This document shows positions 16,486-25,155 of a DNA stretch of 64,000 nt, in pieces (the stretch's first letter is position 1; every line of letters begins with the position of its first letter). Location: NCBI RefSeq assembly GCF_008274625.1, contig NZ_VTRU01000001.1:1054001-1118000 (forward strand), in the 5' to 3' direction. A program made the position numbers and the translations under genes. The stretch comes from Chryseobacterium panacisoli. Its GTDB lineage: Bacteria > Bacteroidota > Bacteroidia > Flavobacteriales > Weeksellaceae. The notes under the pieces were generated by a model. The model did no database searches. It saw only the letters and a program-made list of their open reading frames with translations, and was not told the origin of the DNA.

Positions 16486-18687
16486 CTATTTTTTATTGTC
16501 CAATGTTTTCCATATACTCTCAACCCGCTTCAGAGCCTCTGCTTTTAATTCCTCTTTGATTTTTGGTCCATCTTCTCTTGTTTTGCGAGCTAGTAATTCA
16601 TCAATCACATAATAGGTAAGCTCTTCACGTTCGGTATTTCCCAAATGTTTAATCCGAGGAATAATATGGCTTAGATCTAAAAGACGATTTTTTTGTTCTT
16701 CACTTCTGTCCTCTTCTTCCAAAGCGAGAATTGCATAATATTCGTCAAAAAGCCTTTCTGTTTCAGGATCTATTGTACTCTTTAATCCAAAAAAATCGGA
16801 AGTCAATATCTGATCTACTCGTAATTCACTGGGGTCAGGTAACTCTGTTAATGCTATTACTTCATTTTCCTGATTTTTAGTAAGCACAACCGTTTCTCCG
16901 GCTCTTAATCCTCTCAGACAAAGTGGTTCATGAGTTGTTACTACGAAACGAATTTTTGGAAAAGCTTTTCTTAATCGCGTTACTACTTCCATTCTCCAAC
17001 GTGGATGTAAATGAGTCCCTATTTCATCAATAAGTACCATTCCTTCTGCTAAATCAAATGTTACATTTTCTCCTGCTAAAGTAGCCATGATATCAACCGC
17101 TAAATAGAAGATTGATCTATAGCCATCACTCAGTTCATCAATTGAAAAAACATCACCGTTCCTTTTTATTACTAGTTGATTTTTTACAATACTTATAGTG
17201 TCATCATTTTCCAGAAGCATTAAATCTTTTAGAGATATTGCTACTCGGTCAAAAGCATCTTTATCTTTCTTGAATAATTTAACTAACCAACTATCAGCAT
17301 CTATGAGGGAAAATGTATAGTCAAATAAATTTTTGGCTTTAGCTCCGTAAAAATCTCCTTTTTCAGGTTGAATTTTTCCTTCTTTTGGTTTTAAGCGTAT
17401 AGAATTATAAGCTACAATATTAACTATGGGTTGATATAGAGTAGTCTTAATTTCTGTTTTATTAAAAGTTACTTCTATAGGTCGTATTGCACCTACAAGA
17501 TGTACTCGAATAAATCCACTTCTTGCACCATGCTTTAAAAGGTCTTTACCTTTTAGCTCTAAACTTTTTATATATTCATCTCCTGTCAAGCCAATTACAA
17601 AAGCTTTCAATAATGAACTTTTTCCAACGCCATTTTCGCCAAGAAATAATAACCAGGGTTCGTTTTCAATAGGAGAATCAGAATTATGATTAAATTCTAA
17701 TTCTAAAGAGGAGAAGCACTTAAAGTTTTTCAACTCTATTTTTTCAACATATATATGCTTTATTGAACTTATAGATTGTTCAATATTATGTTTTTCAGTT
17801 TCGGTAAAAGTTTCTGATTTAGGAGATGAAAAATTTTGGGTTAGTGTGATTTCTTGATTTTTTGTTTCTTGTCCAGCAATAGTTGAAAAATATTCCTGTA
17901 TCTCAGGTCTATTTCCCAACCATTTAGAGAGCATAAATCGTTGTATCCCTAAATAAGATTCTCCAGAATGAATGGTATATTTGTATTGCCAAGCATTATA
18001 TAACTTTTTAATATCGGTTCGATTTGATTCTTCTTTTCTCAATAATTTCAAAAGTAATTCCCATTCTCCATATAGTTCTTTTAAAACTTCTAGTCTTGCA
18101 TTCACCAACTCAGAACGATCAAGCTTTAGTATTTCTATGGTGGTAGCGCCCTTAGAAGAAATCGCTTCAATTCCTCCTTGCTCATTAAAAATTAAATGTT
18201 CTTCAGGCTTGTCTATGCATGGATCTATTAACAGAGCCTTTTCGTGATATATGACTTCTTTGTAAGGTGTGTTTAAGGGTATTCTTTTTCCTTCAACGGG
18301 AAACCATGTTGATTTATATTGATTACAGTGAGAACAACTTAAATAAATGTTATTCCAATCATAGGTTAACCACCAATAATGATCTGTTGAGAATTCCTTG
18401 TCCAATCCTCTGGCTCCTCCTTTAGGACGGAAATGATCATATTCAGATTGAGCTCTATTGAATGATATAGGTGATTCACAATAAGCACATTTCTCTTTAA
18501 ATACTTCTCGTAGTGCTTCAAGGAATTTATCTCTTAGTTCTTTTTCAAAGGGTTGTGAGTATTTTTGCTGAGATCTGCTTTCTTTTGATTTTAAATAGAA
18601 CTCTTCCAGTCTTTTTTTTGCTATTTCGACTTCCTTTGAATAAAAGACTTCTGGCACAGGAATGATATTTCTTTCTACGTAAATCAT
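16486..18687 (-). CDS. HNH-AAA fusion: PtuB-like nuclease joined to PtuA-like ATPase
   Basis: A 733-residue two-domain protein. Residues 60-125 are a PtuB-type HNH domain (C67-A-Y-C70, DHFRPKG at 84-90, CSHCNQ at 118-123). After a linker (270-310), residues 312-680 form an SMC/ABC-like AAA ATPase: NFKCFSSLELEF, Walker A GENGVGKSS (350-358), signature LSDGYRS (519-525), Walker B MVLIDE (550-555), HLHPRW and VVTTHEP. In Septu, ATPase PtuA and nuclease PtuB are separate genes; here they are one chain with the nuclease first. The start overlaps the upstream nuclease gene stop by 4 bases. Sensor-ATPase plus effector-nuclease is the inferred role. Confidence 0.9.
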   Translation of the reverse strand: MIYVERNIIPVPEVFYSKEVEIAKKRLEEFYLKSKESRSQQKYSQPFEKELRDKFLEALREVFKEKCAYCESPISFNRAQSEYDHFRPKGGARGLDKEFSTDHYWWLTYDWNNIYLSCSHCNQYKSTWFPVEGKRIPLNTPYKEVIYHEKALLIDPCIDKPEEHLIFNEQGGIEAISSKGATTIEILKLDRSELVNARLEVLKELYGEWELLLKLLRKEESNRTDIKKLYNAWQYKYTIHSGESYLGIQRFMLSKWLGNRPEIQEYFSTIAGQETKNQEITLTQNFSSPKSETFTETEKHNIEQSISSIKHIYVEKIELKNFKCFSSLELEFNHNSDSPIENEPWLLFLGENGVGKSSLLKAFVIGLTGDEYIKSLELKGKDLLKHGARSGFIRVHLVGAIRPIEVTFNKTEIKTTLYQPIVNIVAYNSIRLKPKEGKIQPEKGDFYGAKAKNLFDYTFSLIDADSWLVKLFKKDKDAFDRVAISLKDLMLLENDDTISIVKNQLVIKRNGDVFSIDELSDGYRSIFYLAVDIMATLAGENVTFDLAEGMVLIDEIGTHLHPRWRMEVVTRLRKAFPKIRFVVTTHEPLCLRGLRAGETVVLTKNQENEVIALTELPDPSELRVDQILTSDFFGLKSTIDPETERLFDEYYAILALEEEDRSEEQKNRLLDLSHIIPRIKHLGNTEREELTYYVIDELLARKTREDGPKIKEELKAEALKRVESIWKTLDNKK

Positions 18688-20024
18688 TTTGTATGTTTTT
18701 TAGCAAATTTTTCTAGAATACTTGAACTCGGGTGGCTAGATAGTGAAATGAGCTTATTGGCTAAAGCTACCGGTACAATTGAATTATCATACATATCACA
18801 TCTTAGCTTTTCTATATTCCAAAGTATTGTATCCAGGTTTTTAAAATCAGTCTTTTGTGGATTCAGTACAATGTTTTCATTTTCGACAGGAAGTGTAATA
18901 ACATACACTCTTTCATCCCTTGACTTAAAAATAATCTTCGAACTATAATATGAAGTATGTGCATATGGCTCTGGGTTATCAGAAGGTCCTGGTAAAATAT
19001 AAGTGTAAATGTGTTTATTGTTAAGCAGTAAAGCTTCTCCTGGTTCTAACAGGTTTTTGATTTCATCTGCATGTTCTACAAATGCACCTGATTTTTCTAA
19101 ACCGGCTAAAAATAAGTTATGATTACTAAATAAGTAATTACATAATTTCCGAACGTGTTTATGCATATTGGCTGTTTGTCCAAAAAATGCCAGAGGTCCA
19201 TCTTTAATAAAGAAAAATTTATCCAGTAATTTAGGCTGTGTTTCTTTGATATATTTTATTGTGTGTATAATGTTTATCTGTTCGATTAGATTAACAAGGT
19301 ACCCAAGAATTCCACCTGCTCCGAGTTCATCATCAATCACTTCATGTAATCTGAAACAGTCTGTCAGATATAATATTCCATTACATTCCGGACAGTTAGT
19401 CGTGTATTCACTGTTGAAATTTGCACGTAAAATATTTTGATTTTTTTCTTCACAATGCGGACAAGTGGTTAGGTTAAAACTATCCACAGGCTGGTCAAAC
19501 AAATTAAAAATTAGCCAATGTGTTGTAGAAAGTAAATTATTTTTTTCATCTCCTTTCTTTCTAAAGTATTCATAAATTGTTCGGCGAATGGAATGAGTTA
19601 AAGTGATATTGCTATTATATGAAACATTTTTTGTTGGAAGTACTAATTTGCTTCTTTCTAAGTCTTTAAGTGCTGACATTGATTCCCTAGAAATAAATGG
19701 CATTTCGGAAATGTTATTTAAATCTTCGGTATTTAGAAAGATCTCTCCAAATTGAAAAAATGTTATCAATGAAGAAGGAAATGTTTTCTTTACCGGAATA
19801 GTAGCGTAACCACCGTCCATTGCTATAATATGTTCAATCGGATTCTCATCGGGATATTGAACTTTGATGACAAGAGATTTATCCAATTCTACTTCTTCAG
19901 CAGATTTAGGATATTCGCAATTTTCCAAAAATGATCGAACCTCTTCATCATTTATTATAAATGAATGAGATGATTTACTGGCTAATTCATCAGGACGTTT
20001 ACCTGTTCTGCTACTATATGCCAT
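18684..20024 (-). CDS. NurA-domain nuclease with inserted zinc ribbon
   Basis: A 446-residue protein with NurA nuclease features: an N-terminal acidic motif IIAMDGGYATI (D70), the central KDGPLAFFGQ block (275-284), EKSGAF (310-315) and a late HTSYYSSKIIFKS strand. NurA proteins are Mn-dependent 5'-3' exo/endonucleases that work inside a HerA hexameric ring, and a HerA-type ATPase is encoded just upstream (5-base gap). Residues 188-214 hold a CPHC...CPEC zinc ribbon, which I regard as an insertion between the first and second nuclease motifs and which could bind DNA or a partner. Family assignment is by motif reading only. Confidence 0.75.
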   Translation of the reverse strand: MAYSSRTGKRPDELASKSSHSFIINDEEVRSFLENCEYPKSAEEVELDKSLVIKVQYPDENPIEHIIAMDGGYATIPVKKTFPSSLITFFQFGEIFLNTEDLNNISEMPFISRESMSALKDLERSKLVLPTKNVSYNSNITLTHSIRRTIYEYFRKKGDEKNNLLSTTHWLIFNLFDQPVDSFNLTTCPHCEEKNQNILRANFNSEYTTNCPECNGILYLTDCFRLHEVIDDELGAGGILGYLVNLIEQINIIHTIKYIKETQPKLLDKFFFIKDGPLAFFGQTANMHKHVRKLCNYLFSNHNLFLAGLEKSGAFVEHADEIKNLLEPGEALLLNNKHIYTYILPGPSDNPEPYAHTSYYSSKIIFKSRDERVYVITLPVENENIVLNPQKTDFKNLDTILWNIEKLRCDMYDNSIVPVALANKLISLSSHPSSSILEKFAKKHTK

Positions 20025-20029
20025 AACAC

Positions 20030-22051
20030 TTATTTTGAAGAAGTTTGTACTGAAAATTTGTCAATCTGTACGGGTACAATGAAAGGATTAGAATAGGTCT
20101 TCATCCTCACAAAACCTTTATCGTTCTTTGCACTGAAACGAATTAACGCATCGGCAAAATCATCAAAGTCATAATATTTTCTTAGTTCCTTTATTTCATC
20201 TTCATTGTTTAAATGAGCAATGAACCAGTTTTGGGTATTTTTCAAAATATTAGAACTTATTGAACTTACCTCCTGCGTAGCGTAAATCATGCCCAAATTT
20301 AGTTTTGCTCCTTCTTTGGCAATTCTATTATAAACCTGACTTAAATCTTTATCATCTTTTTTAGGAAATAGATTATGGGCTTCTTCGAAGTAAAATTGAA
20401 TAAAATTATTGGTCTCATTTTTAATGAACCGATTCATAGAATCATTAAAAATACTTCTACATAACATTTCAGAATACATTCCCTGAATATGAGGGTTACC
20501 TTGAGATATATCAACAATGATTATCTCTCCTTTTCTAAGAAGTTTAATAATATCTGTTGTAAAGGCTTCGTTACCCGTTGGTGTATGTTGATCTACTATC
20601 CCTCTTAATCTTAAATAACCATTACAATCTATGCTCCCTCCAGATTTACGCTTTCTTGATAAAAAAACTAGAATAGCTTTAAGGTCTTCATCTGCCCATT
20701 CTTTATCATTTTTGCTTCTATAATTATCAAAAAATGGATTAGTGCTATACTCTTCCCATATCTTTAAAAACCAATTTGTAGCTTGGTCAAAAGATATTCC
20801 TTTACTAGGATCTAAACTGCCATCCTCTTTTACTATTTTATTTAATTCTGCATTTCCTGAAAACTTAATGGTCTTCATGTCTGTTGGTAAAGTAAAATTT
20901 GCAGCTTTCAAGCAACACAAATACCCTGCTATCTTTCTTTCCCATCTAGTCATGGCACTTTTATCACTAATGTCTTGTGGTTTTTCCAAACTAATAGCAA
21001 GAAAGCTTTTTACAAAATCAGTAGAATCATCAGATAAATAACTTTTAATTAATTCGAAACCAGCAATTACTTGTTTATAAAAATTTACTTTCATTACTTC
21101 AAACCCTTCTTTTTCTAGTACACTGTACCTCGTTACTTTATCCTTATACATTTCAAAAATAGCAGTACCTTCATCTTGCATGTTTGCATTTGCATATTCC
21201 CCGTTTACATCAAAAATTAATTGACCAACAGGGTGCTTAGGAGCCCCATTATTGTCAAATGATTTTAGGTTTTCTTCAATTGTGTCAGTAGATTTGGAAA
21301 GTAATGTAAATGTTGCTTTACTTGATATTTCAGTAGTAGCCTCTATTACCTTCTTAACCGTATTTGATTTACCCGTTCTGGTCATTCCAAAAAGAGCAGT
21401 TCTTTTTCCAAGGAGATCAGTTGGGTGAATATAAACCTCTGCTTTGTCTTCCTCGTTTTTGCTTTGAAATCTGAGGCTGGAACTATATCGAACATGCCCA
21501 ATAGAAAATTCATTATCATTACCAGGAATGATGTCTGGAGAATCTCTCTGGTTAACAATATATCCTAAAACATCTTTATTGACTTTATAAACACTATAAT
21601 GATGAGCAGAATAAAAATTTTCTAAATCTGCACCAAATTCTACATTTTTCCCATTCCTATAAAATGTTCCTAGCACACGACATTCCAACCCTGAAAAACT
21701 AAACTCATAACGCGTAAAATCATCTAGTTTAGAACTTTTTCCGGAAGTAGGTAAATTGTCTTTGTAGTATTCTATCATAGAACTTATCATAGCACTATCT
21801 GTCGGTAATCTAGCTGGAGCCAAAGCTCTTAGAAGAATTGCTTCTTCAACAGTTTCTTCATTATCATAAAATGCAAGTAAAAAAGTTCCTTGTGCTATTC
21901 CTTTTACTCTTTCCTTATCATCATCACATACAAGAATATTAGCTTTATTATAATCAAGTGAAAAAGGATGTCCTACAAAAAGTTCTGGCTGTTTTCCTTG
22001 TTTTAAAGTATCTACAGATGCAAGTTGTTTTATTCTATCTGTTGTTTTCAT
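20030..22051 (-). CDS. herA: HerA-type DNA translocase/helicase ATPase
   Basis: A 673-residue DUF87/HerA-FtsK superfamily ATPase. An N-terminal HAS-barrel-like part (FSIGHVRYSSS) precedes Walker A GMTRTGKSN (222-230), LIFDVNGEYAN, a Walker B segment EIIIVDISQG, YFEEAHNLFPKK, the sensor segment GMIYATQEVSSI and the arginine-bearing tail HLNNEDEIKELRKYYDF. HerA forms a hexameric ring that pumps DNA and usually pairs with NurA, encoded next. The start overlaps the methyltransferase stop by 4 bases. In this setting it likely drives processing of invading DNA rather than general end resection. Confidence 0.9.
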   Translation of the reverse strand: MKTTDRIKQLASVDTLKQGKQPELFVGHPFSLDYNKANILVCDDDKERVKGIAQGTFLLAFYDNEETVEEAILLRALAPARLPTDSAMISSMIEYYKDNLPTSGKSSKLDDFTRYEFSFSGLECRVLGTFYRNGKNVEFGADLENFYSAHHYSVYKVNKDVLGYIVNQRDSPDIIPGNDNEFSIGHVRYSSSLRFQSKNEEDKAEVYIHPTDLLGKRTALFGMTRTGKSNTVKKVIEATTEISSKATFTLLSKSTDTIEENLKSFDNNGAPKHPVGQLIFDVNGEYANANMQDEGTAIFEMYKDKVTRYSVLEKEGFEVMKVNFYKQVIAGFELIKSYLSDDSTDFVKSFLAISLEKPQDISDKSAMTRWERKIAGYLCCLKAANFTLPTDMKTIKFSGNAELNKIVKEDGSLDPSKGISFDQATNWFLKIWEEYSTNPFFDNYRSKNDKEWADEDLKAILVFLSRKRKSGGSIDCNGYLRLRGIVDQHTPTGNEAFTTDIIKLLRKGEIIIVDISQGNPHIQGMYSEMLCRSIFNDSMNRFIKNETNNFIQFYFEEAHNLFPKKDDKDLSQVYNRIAKEGAKLNLGMIYATQEVSSISSNILKNTQNWFIAHLNNEDEIKELRKYYDFDDFADALIRFSAKNDKGFVRMKTYSNPFIVPVQIDKFSVQTSSK

Positions 22052-23049
22052 ACTTTCATTTTTTTGAGAGGTGATTTTAATGATGGATCACTGAAGCGAA
22101 CACGAGCCTGCTCTATATAATCTTCCTTAACTTCAAAGGATACCCATTTACGGTTTAGTTTTTCAGCACAATATCCAGTTGTATTGCTTCCTGAAAATGG
22201 ATCTAGTACCAAATCTCCTTCATCTGTTAGAAACTGAATAAAGAAATTTACTAATCCACCAGACATACGAGCCGGGTGTGGTGTAATTCCTCTCTCTCTA
22301 CAAGTTTTCAGAAAATAATCATTGGAATTGGTATTAGAGAAACTTAATACACTATGAGGTAATCTCACATCTCTTTTTTCATCTAAAGCCTCCATTTCAA
22401 AAAAGTTATGGGAAATACTACCACCATTATCTTTTAAGAATCCGGCTTCGCTGATTTGATGTTCGGATGGTCGTTTACCTGAATTATATGATTGTCGTTT
22501 TAGCAGCTGCTCCATACTCTTACTATAAGGACGTAATACTTTGCTATTATCTGCTTTAGGAAAATCGTTTTTAGCTATCCACCAAACGTGTGTATAGCTA
22601 TCTACAGTTCGAAATCTATTAACCGTTACCCATTGAGCAGGAGAAGGTAGTTTAGAAGGGTTATAGCAAATGAATTCCTGGATTAATCTTAGGTTAGCCT
22701 CAGGGTGTTTTACCATTCCCAAAAGACATTCTAAATGGAGTAAGGATTGAACAGGCCTTTCTGGTTCCCACGCATTGCCAATTTCTATAACTAATGAACC
22801 ATCATCAGCCAAAAGATCAGAAAATATTGGCGCTAATTTTATAAACCAATCCTTATATTCTTCACCTTTTTCATTTCCATATTGCTTTTTATTATTCAGA
22901 GGAAATGGGGGAGAAGTAATTATAAGATTTACTTTGCCTTTCAATTTGGCTAATTTTTTATCATTTTTCAATAATTCAAGCGAATTCCCTACTAAAAGTT
23001 TACCAAGCTTTGATTTATATTTTTTATTTTGTTCTATTTCATCTGACAT
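22048..23049 (-). CDS. Site-specific DNA methyltransferase, beta-type (N4-cytosine or N6-adenine)
   Basis: A 333-residue type II-style methyltransferase in the circularly permuted beta order: catalytic motif IV TSPPF (45-49) comes first and the SAM-binding motif I LDPFSGSNTTGYCAE comes near the C terminus. The S-P-P form favours N4-methylcytosine, although adenine methylation is possible. No classic restriction enzyme partner is present, but the five downstream nuclease or ATPase genes could use its mark to recognise self. It is the first gene of the operon; upstream lie candidate promoter and operator sequences. Confidence 0.9.
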   Translation of the reverse strand: MSDEIEQNKKYKSKLGKLLVGNSLELLKNDKKLAKLKGKVNLIITSPPFPLNNKKQYGNEKGEEYKDWFIKLAPIFSDLLADDGSLVIEIGNAWEPERPVQSLLHLECLLGMVKHPEANLRLIQEFICYNPSKLPSPAQWVTVNRFRTVDSYTHVWWIAKNDFPKADNSKVLRPYSKSMEQLLKRQSYNSGKRPSEHQISEAGFLKDNGGSISHNFFEMEALDEKRDVRLPHSVLSFSNTNSNDYFLKTCRERGITPHPARMSGGLVNFFIQFLTDEGDLVLDPFSGSNTTGYCAEKLNRKWVSFEVKEDYIEQARVRFSDPSLKSPLKKMKV

Positions 23050-23144
23050 AAAAACCTATTTACAATATATATTCTTAAATTTTTAATTCTCTAAGGCATA
23101 TTACTTCCTTAAAAAACTATCAATAATTAAAACATTTAAGCCTT

Positions 23145-23152
23145 CAAAATTA
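23145..23152 (-). promoter_or_regulatory. Candidate -7 element for the defence operon
   Basis: On the minus strand this reads TAATTTTG, an exact match to the Bacteroidota -7 consensus TAnnTTTG, about 95 bases upstream of the methyltransferase start. A second exact match (TATTTTTG) is at 23214-23221. No good -33 partner was found for either, so the choice is open. Confidence 0.35.
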
Positions 23153-23233
23153 AGTATTATAACTTTCACATAATCTAGATCTTTGATAATTGTGCTTAAC
23201 TATCAAAAATACTTAAGTCTTAAAAAAATTAAA

Positions 23234-23313
23234 TACGGTTTTCCGTAAAATGCAAATTATCGCAAGAAATTTCGTGAAAAATTATATATAAAAACATCCG
23301 TATAAATACGGAT
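23234..23313. promoter_or_regulatory. Pair of TACGG/CCGTA palindromes upstream of the defence operon
   Basis: TACGGTTTTCCGTA (23234-23247) and ATCCGTATAAATACGGAT (23296-23313, 8-base perfect arms) are two inverted repeats built from the same TACGG/CCGTA half-site, in opposite arm order, about 50 bases apart. They are the only such sequences I noticed in this 352-base gap (23050-23401) and look like operator sites. The HTH protein at 23904 is a possible binder. Confidence 0.45.
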
Positions 23314-23401
23314 ATTATGAATTATAACATTAAACTTATTTATTGTAATCGTAATCTGATTATCAAAATTAAGACTGGCTATCAAGCTTTTAAATTATTC
23401 T

Positions 23402-23812
23402 TTAAGAGTAACTTATGATTAAAGTTAACTTTCGATAATTGACGCTGTATTCTTTGAAAGCTTTTTTAAAGACCAGCAGAGGATTATGGTATTCTTTCTC
23501 CGAAAGCAGGCCGAGAAATAATGGAGAAGGATTTTCTACCGCAGGATCAGCCACCCATTTCTTTCCTTCCAAATGGGTGAGGTAGCCCGCACGGACAAAC
23601 GACCGTACCGCCTGATGAAACTGAAAGACTACCGACGGATCTTCATAGATCCAGCTGTTTCGCTTTACGGCGTAACTCATAATGCTGTTTAACTTCTCTT
23701 TGGAAACTGCCAGATCATTGAACCGGAAAAAGTTCTCCATCAGCTGTAACCCGGAACGCTTCTTACCTCCTTTCCATAGCTGAGGTTCAAAATATGTACT
23801 TGCCTTTTTCAT
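23402..23812 (-). CDS. Hypothetical 136-residue protein divergent from a small HTH gene
   Basis: Family not recognised. The protein is basic and aromatic, with no signal peptide or membrane segment. Its middle (FHQAVRSFVRAGYLTHLEGK, then KWVADP) looks like a winged-helix-type helix plus beta-hairpin, so DNA binding is possible. It starts with ATG at 23812, 91 bases from the divergent HTH gene. Its 3' end faces the defence operon promoter region. The codons are less AT-rich than those of the neighbouring defence genes, so it may be older chromosomal material. Confidence 0.6.
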   Translation of the reverse strand: MKKASTYFEPQLWKGGKKRSGLQLMENFFRFNDLAVSKEKLNSIMSYAVKRNSWIYEDPSVVFQFHQAVRSFVRAGYLTHLEGKKWVADPAVENPSPLFLGLLSEKEYHNPLLVFKKAFKEYSVNYRKLTLIISYS

Positions 23813-23903
23813 GTTTGTATTTTTTTATAAATGTAGTAAAAAATCACAAACATTCGGACTTGAGTCCGAGATTTTTATAAGAATAAGTAATTTATTTGTT
23901 TCT

Positions 23904-24125
23904 ATGACAGAAGCAAATAGAAAAATTGTTGAATTTATAAGGGATGAATGGGTTATCCCTTTGAACAATAACAGCAAATTTGCAGTAGATCATAATATTG
24001 ATGAAAAGACTGTCCGAAGAATAAAAGACGATGAAAATTATCAAATTGCTCTTCTTACAATCATGCGAATTTGCCATGCTAAGAACTTAACGCTTGCCAG
24101 CTTCTTTAAGACGGTTGGAATATAG
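23904..24125 (+). CDS. Small XRE-like HTH regulator
   Basis: A 73-residue protein starting MTEANRKIVEFIRDEW, with a helix-turn-helix of the lambda-repressor class: NSKFAVDHNIDEKTVRRIKD then YQIALLTIMRICHAKNLTLA. The start is put at 23904; the frame is open further back to 23811 but that part is not protein-like. It lies between the two defence modules and divergent from the gene at 23402, the usual place for a regulator of one or both. It may bind the palindromes at 23234-23313. Confidence 0.7.
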   Translation: MTEANRKIVEFIRDEWVIPLNNNSKFAVDHNIDEKTVRRIKDDENYQIALLTIMRICHAKNLTLASFFKTVGI

Positions 24126-24144
24126 ATTACGAAAACAATATAAT

Positions 24145-24173
24145 AAATCCTGACGAGAGTTGGGATTTTTTTA
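24145..24173 (+). terminator. Weak hairpin terminator after the HTH gene
   Basis: AAATCC (24145-24150) and GGATTT (24163-24168) form a short stem followed by a T run, 20 bases after the stop of the HTH gene. Confidence 0.5.
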
Positions 24174-24248
24174 TGTTGAAGTTTAAAATTTCTATGAAAC
24201 TATTACCAGTAAAATTTCTTATACAAAGAATAAAAATATTTGTATAAT

Positions 24249-25154
24249 TTATTTGCCCAACTTTATTAACTCTTTAATAGATGATCTAGCAGTATTTATA
24301 TCTCTTGCTTGTGATTTTTTTGGTGGTTTTTTTCTTATAGAAGCTAAATAAACTTTCTTTCCTGCTTCGTAAAAATATAATCTTAAAGCAACAGGATCAA
24401 AAACTCTAAGCTCAAAGATCTTAATTTTGTCCTCACTATCTGGTGTAACGTCTTTAATTAAATCTTTATCCGCAGAAAAAGCCGTTGGTAACCCTCTACT
24501 CTTAGCAATATTTAATTTATCAAATACTACCTTCTGACAATCACCACTTAATAATTCATAATCATCTTGAAAAGCTTGAAAAAAAATAGGTTCCTCAAAT
24601 AAAGTTAATAATTTATCAAAACCTTTTTTACTATTGCTGATTTTTTTATTAATGCTAGTAATATTGTATTCTGTGTTACCAACGAAACCATACAGATTAT
24701 CAATATAATCTTTTTCCACTTTATTTTCATGAATACATATTTGATCTTTTTTCAAATCTTCATGTAAGGCAAGTGAAAACAATGAACCATCGTAAATGTG
24801 ATTAATTTTTGCTGATGTTCCATCATAAAAATTACTATTTACTTTAATTTCATAATTATTACTTAATACTAAACCTAGATCAAGATCAGGATAAAAATTT
24901 TCAATTGGAAATTTTGTAAAATTTCTAAGAGCATAATTTTTATGCTCTCTTTCAAGACTTAAAATGAGATCAAATAAATTTCCACATTTACTAGTTTTAA
25001 TTTTTATCGGCTCTATGTCTGTAACAATACCTTTAATATAGTCAGGAAACTTGGCCTCCAATTGTTGATATTCTTTGATAGATTCTGTAAAAGATTGTCT
25101 TAATTGATCTTCAGAAAATATTTGCTCAAAACAGTAATTAAATGAATAAAACAT
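24249..25154 (-). CDS. Unrecognised third protein of the DUF262/AAA module
   Basis: A 301-residue cytoplasmic protein of unknown family. It is charged, with many D, E, K and N residues, no signal peptide, and a basic C-terminal tail (YLASIRKKPPKKSQARDI). The start is set at the ATG at 25154, one base after the ATPase stop; an upstream TTG at 25193 would overlap the ATPase by 38 bases. The tight junction implies that it works with the ATPase, perhaps as effector or as adaptor. No nuclease motif is evident by eye. Confidence 0.65.
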   Translation of the reverse strand: MFYSFNYCFEQIFSEDQLRQSFTESIKEYQQLEAKFPDYIKGIVTDIEPIKIKTSKCGNLFDLILSLEREHKNYALRNFTKFPIENFYPDLDLGLVLSNNYEIKVNSNFYDGTSAKINHIYDGSLFSLALHEDLKKDQICIHENKVEKDYIDNLYGFVGNTEYNITSINKKISNSKKGFDKLLTLFEEPIFFQAFQDDYELLSGDCQKVVFDKLNIAKSRGLPTAFSADKDLIKDVTPDSEDKIKIFELRVFDPVALRLYFYEAGKKVYLASIRKKPPKKSQARDINTARSSIKELIKLGK

Positions 25155-25155
25155 A

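Noticed and set aside
16486..23049. Retron-associated Septu
   Set aside because: No reverse transcriptase gene or msr/msd-like inverted repeat is present near the PtuA/PtuB-like genes.
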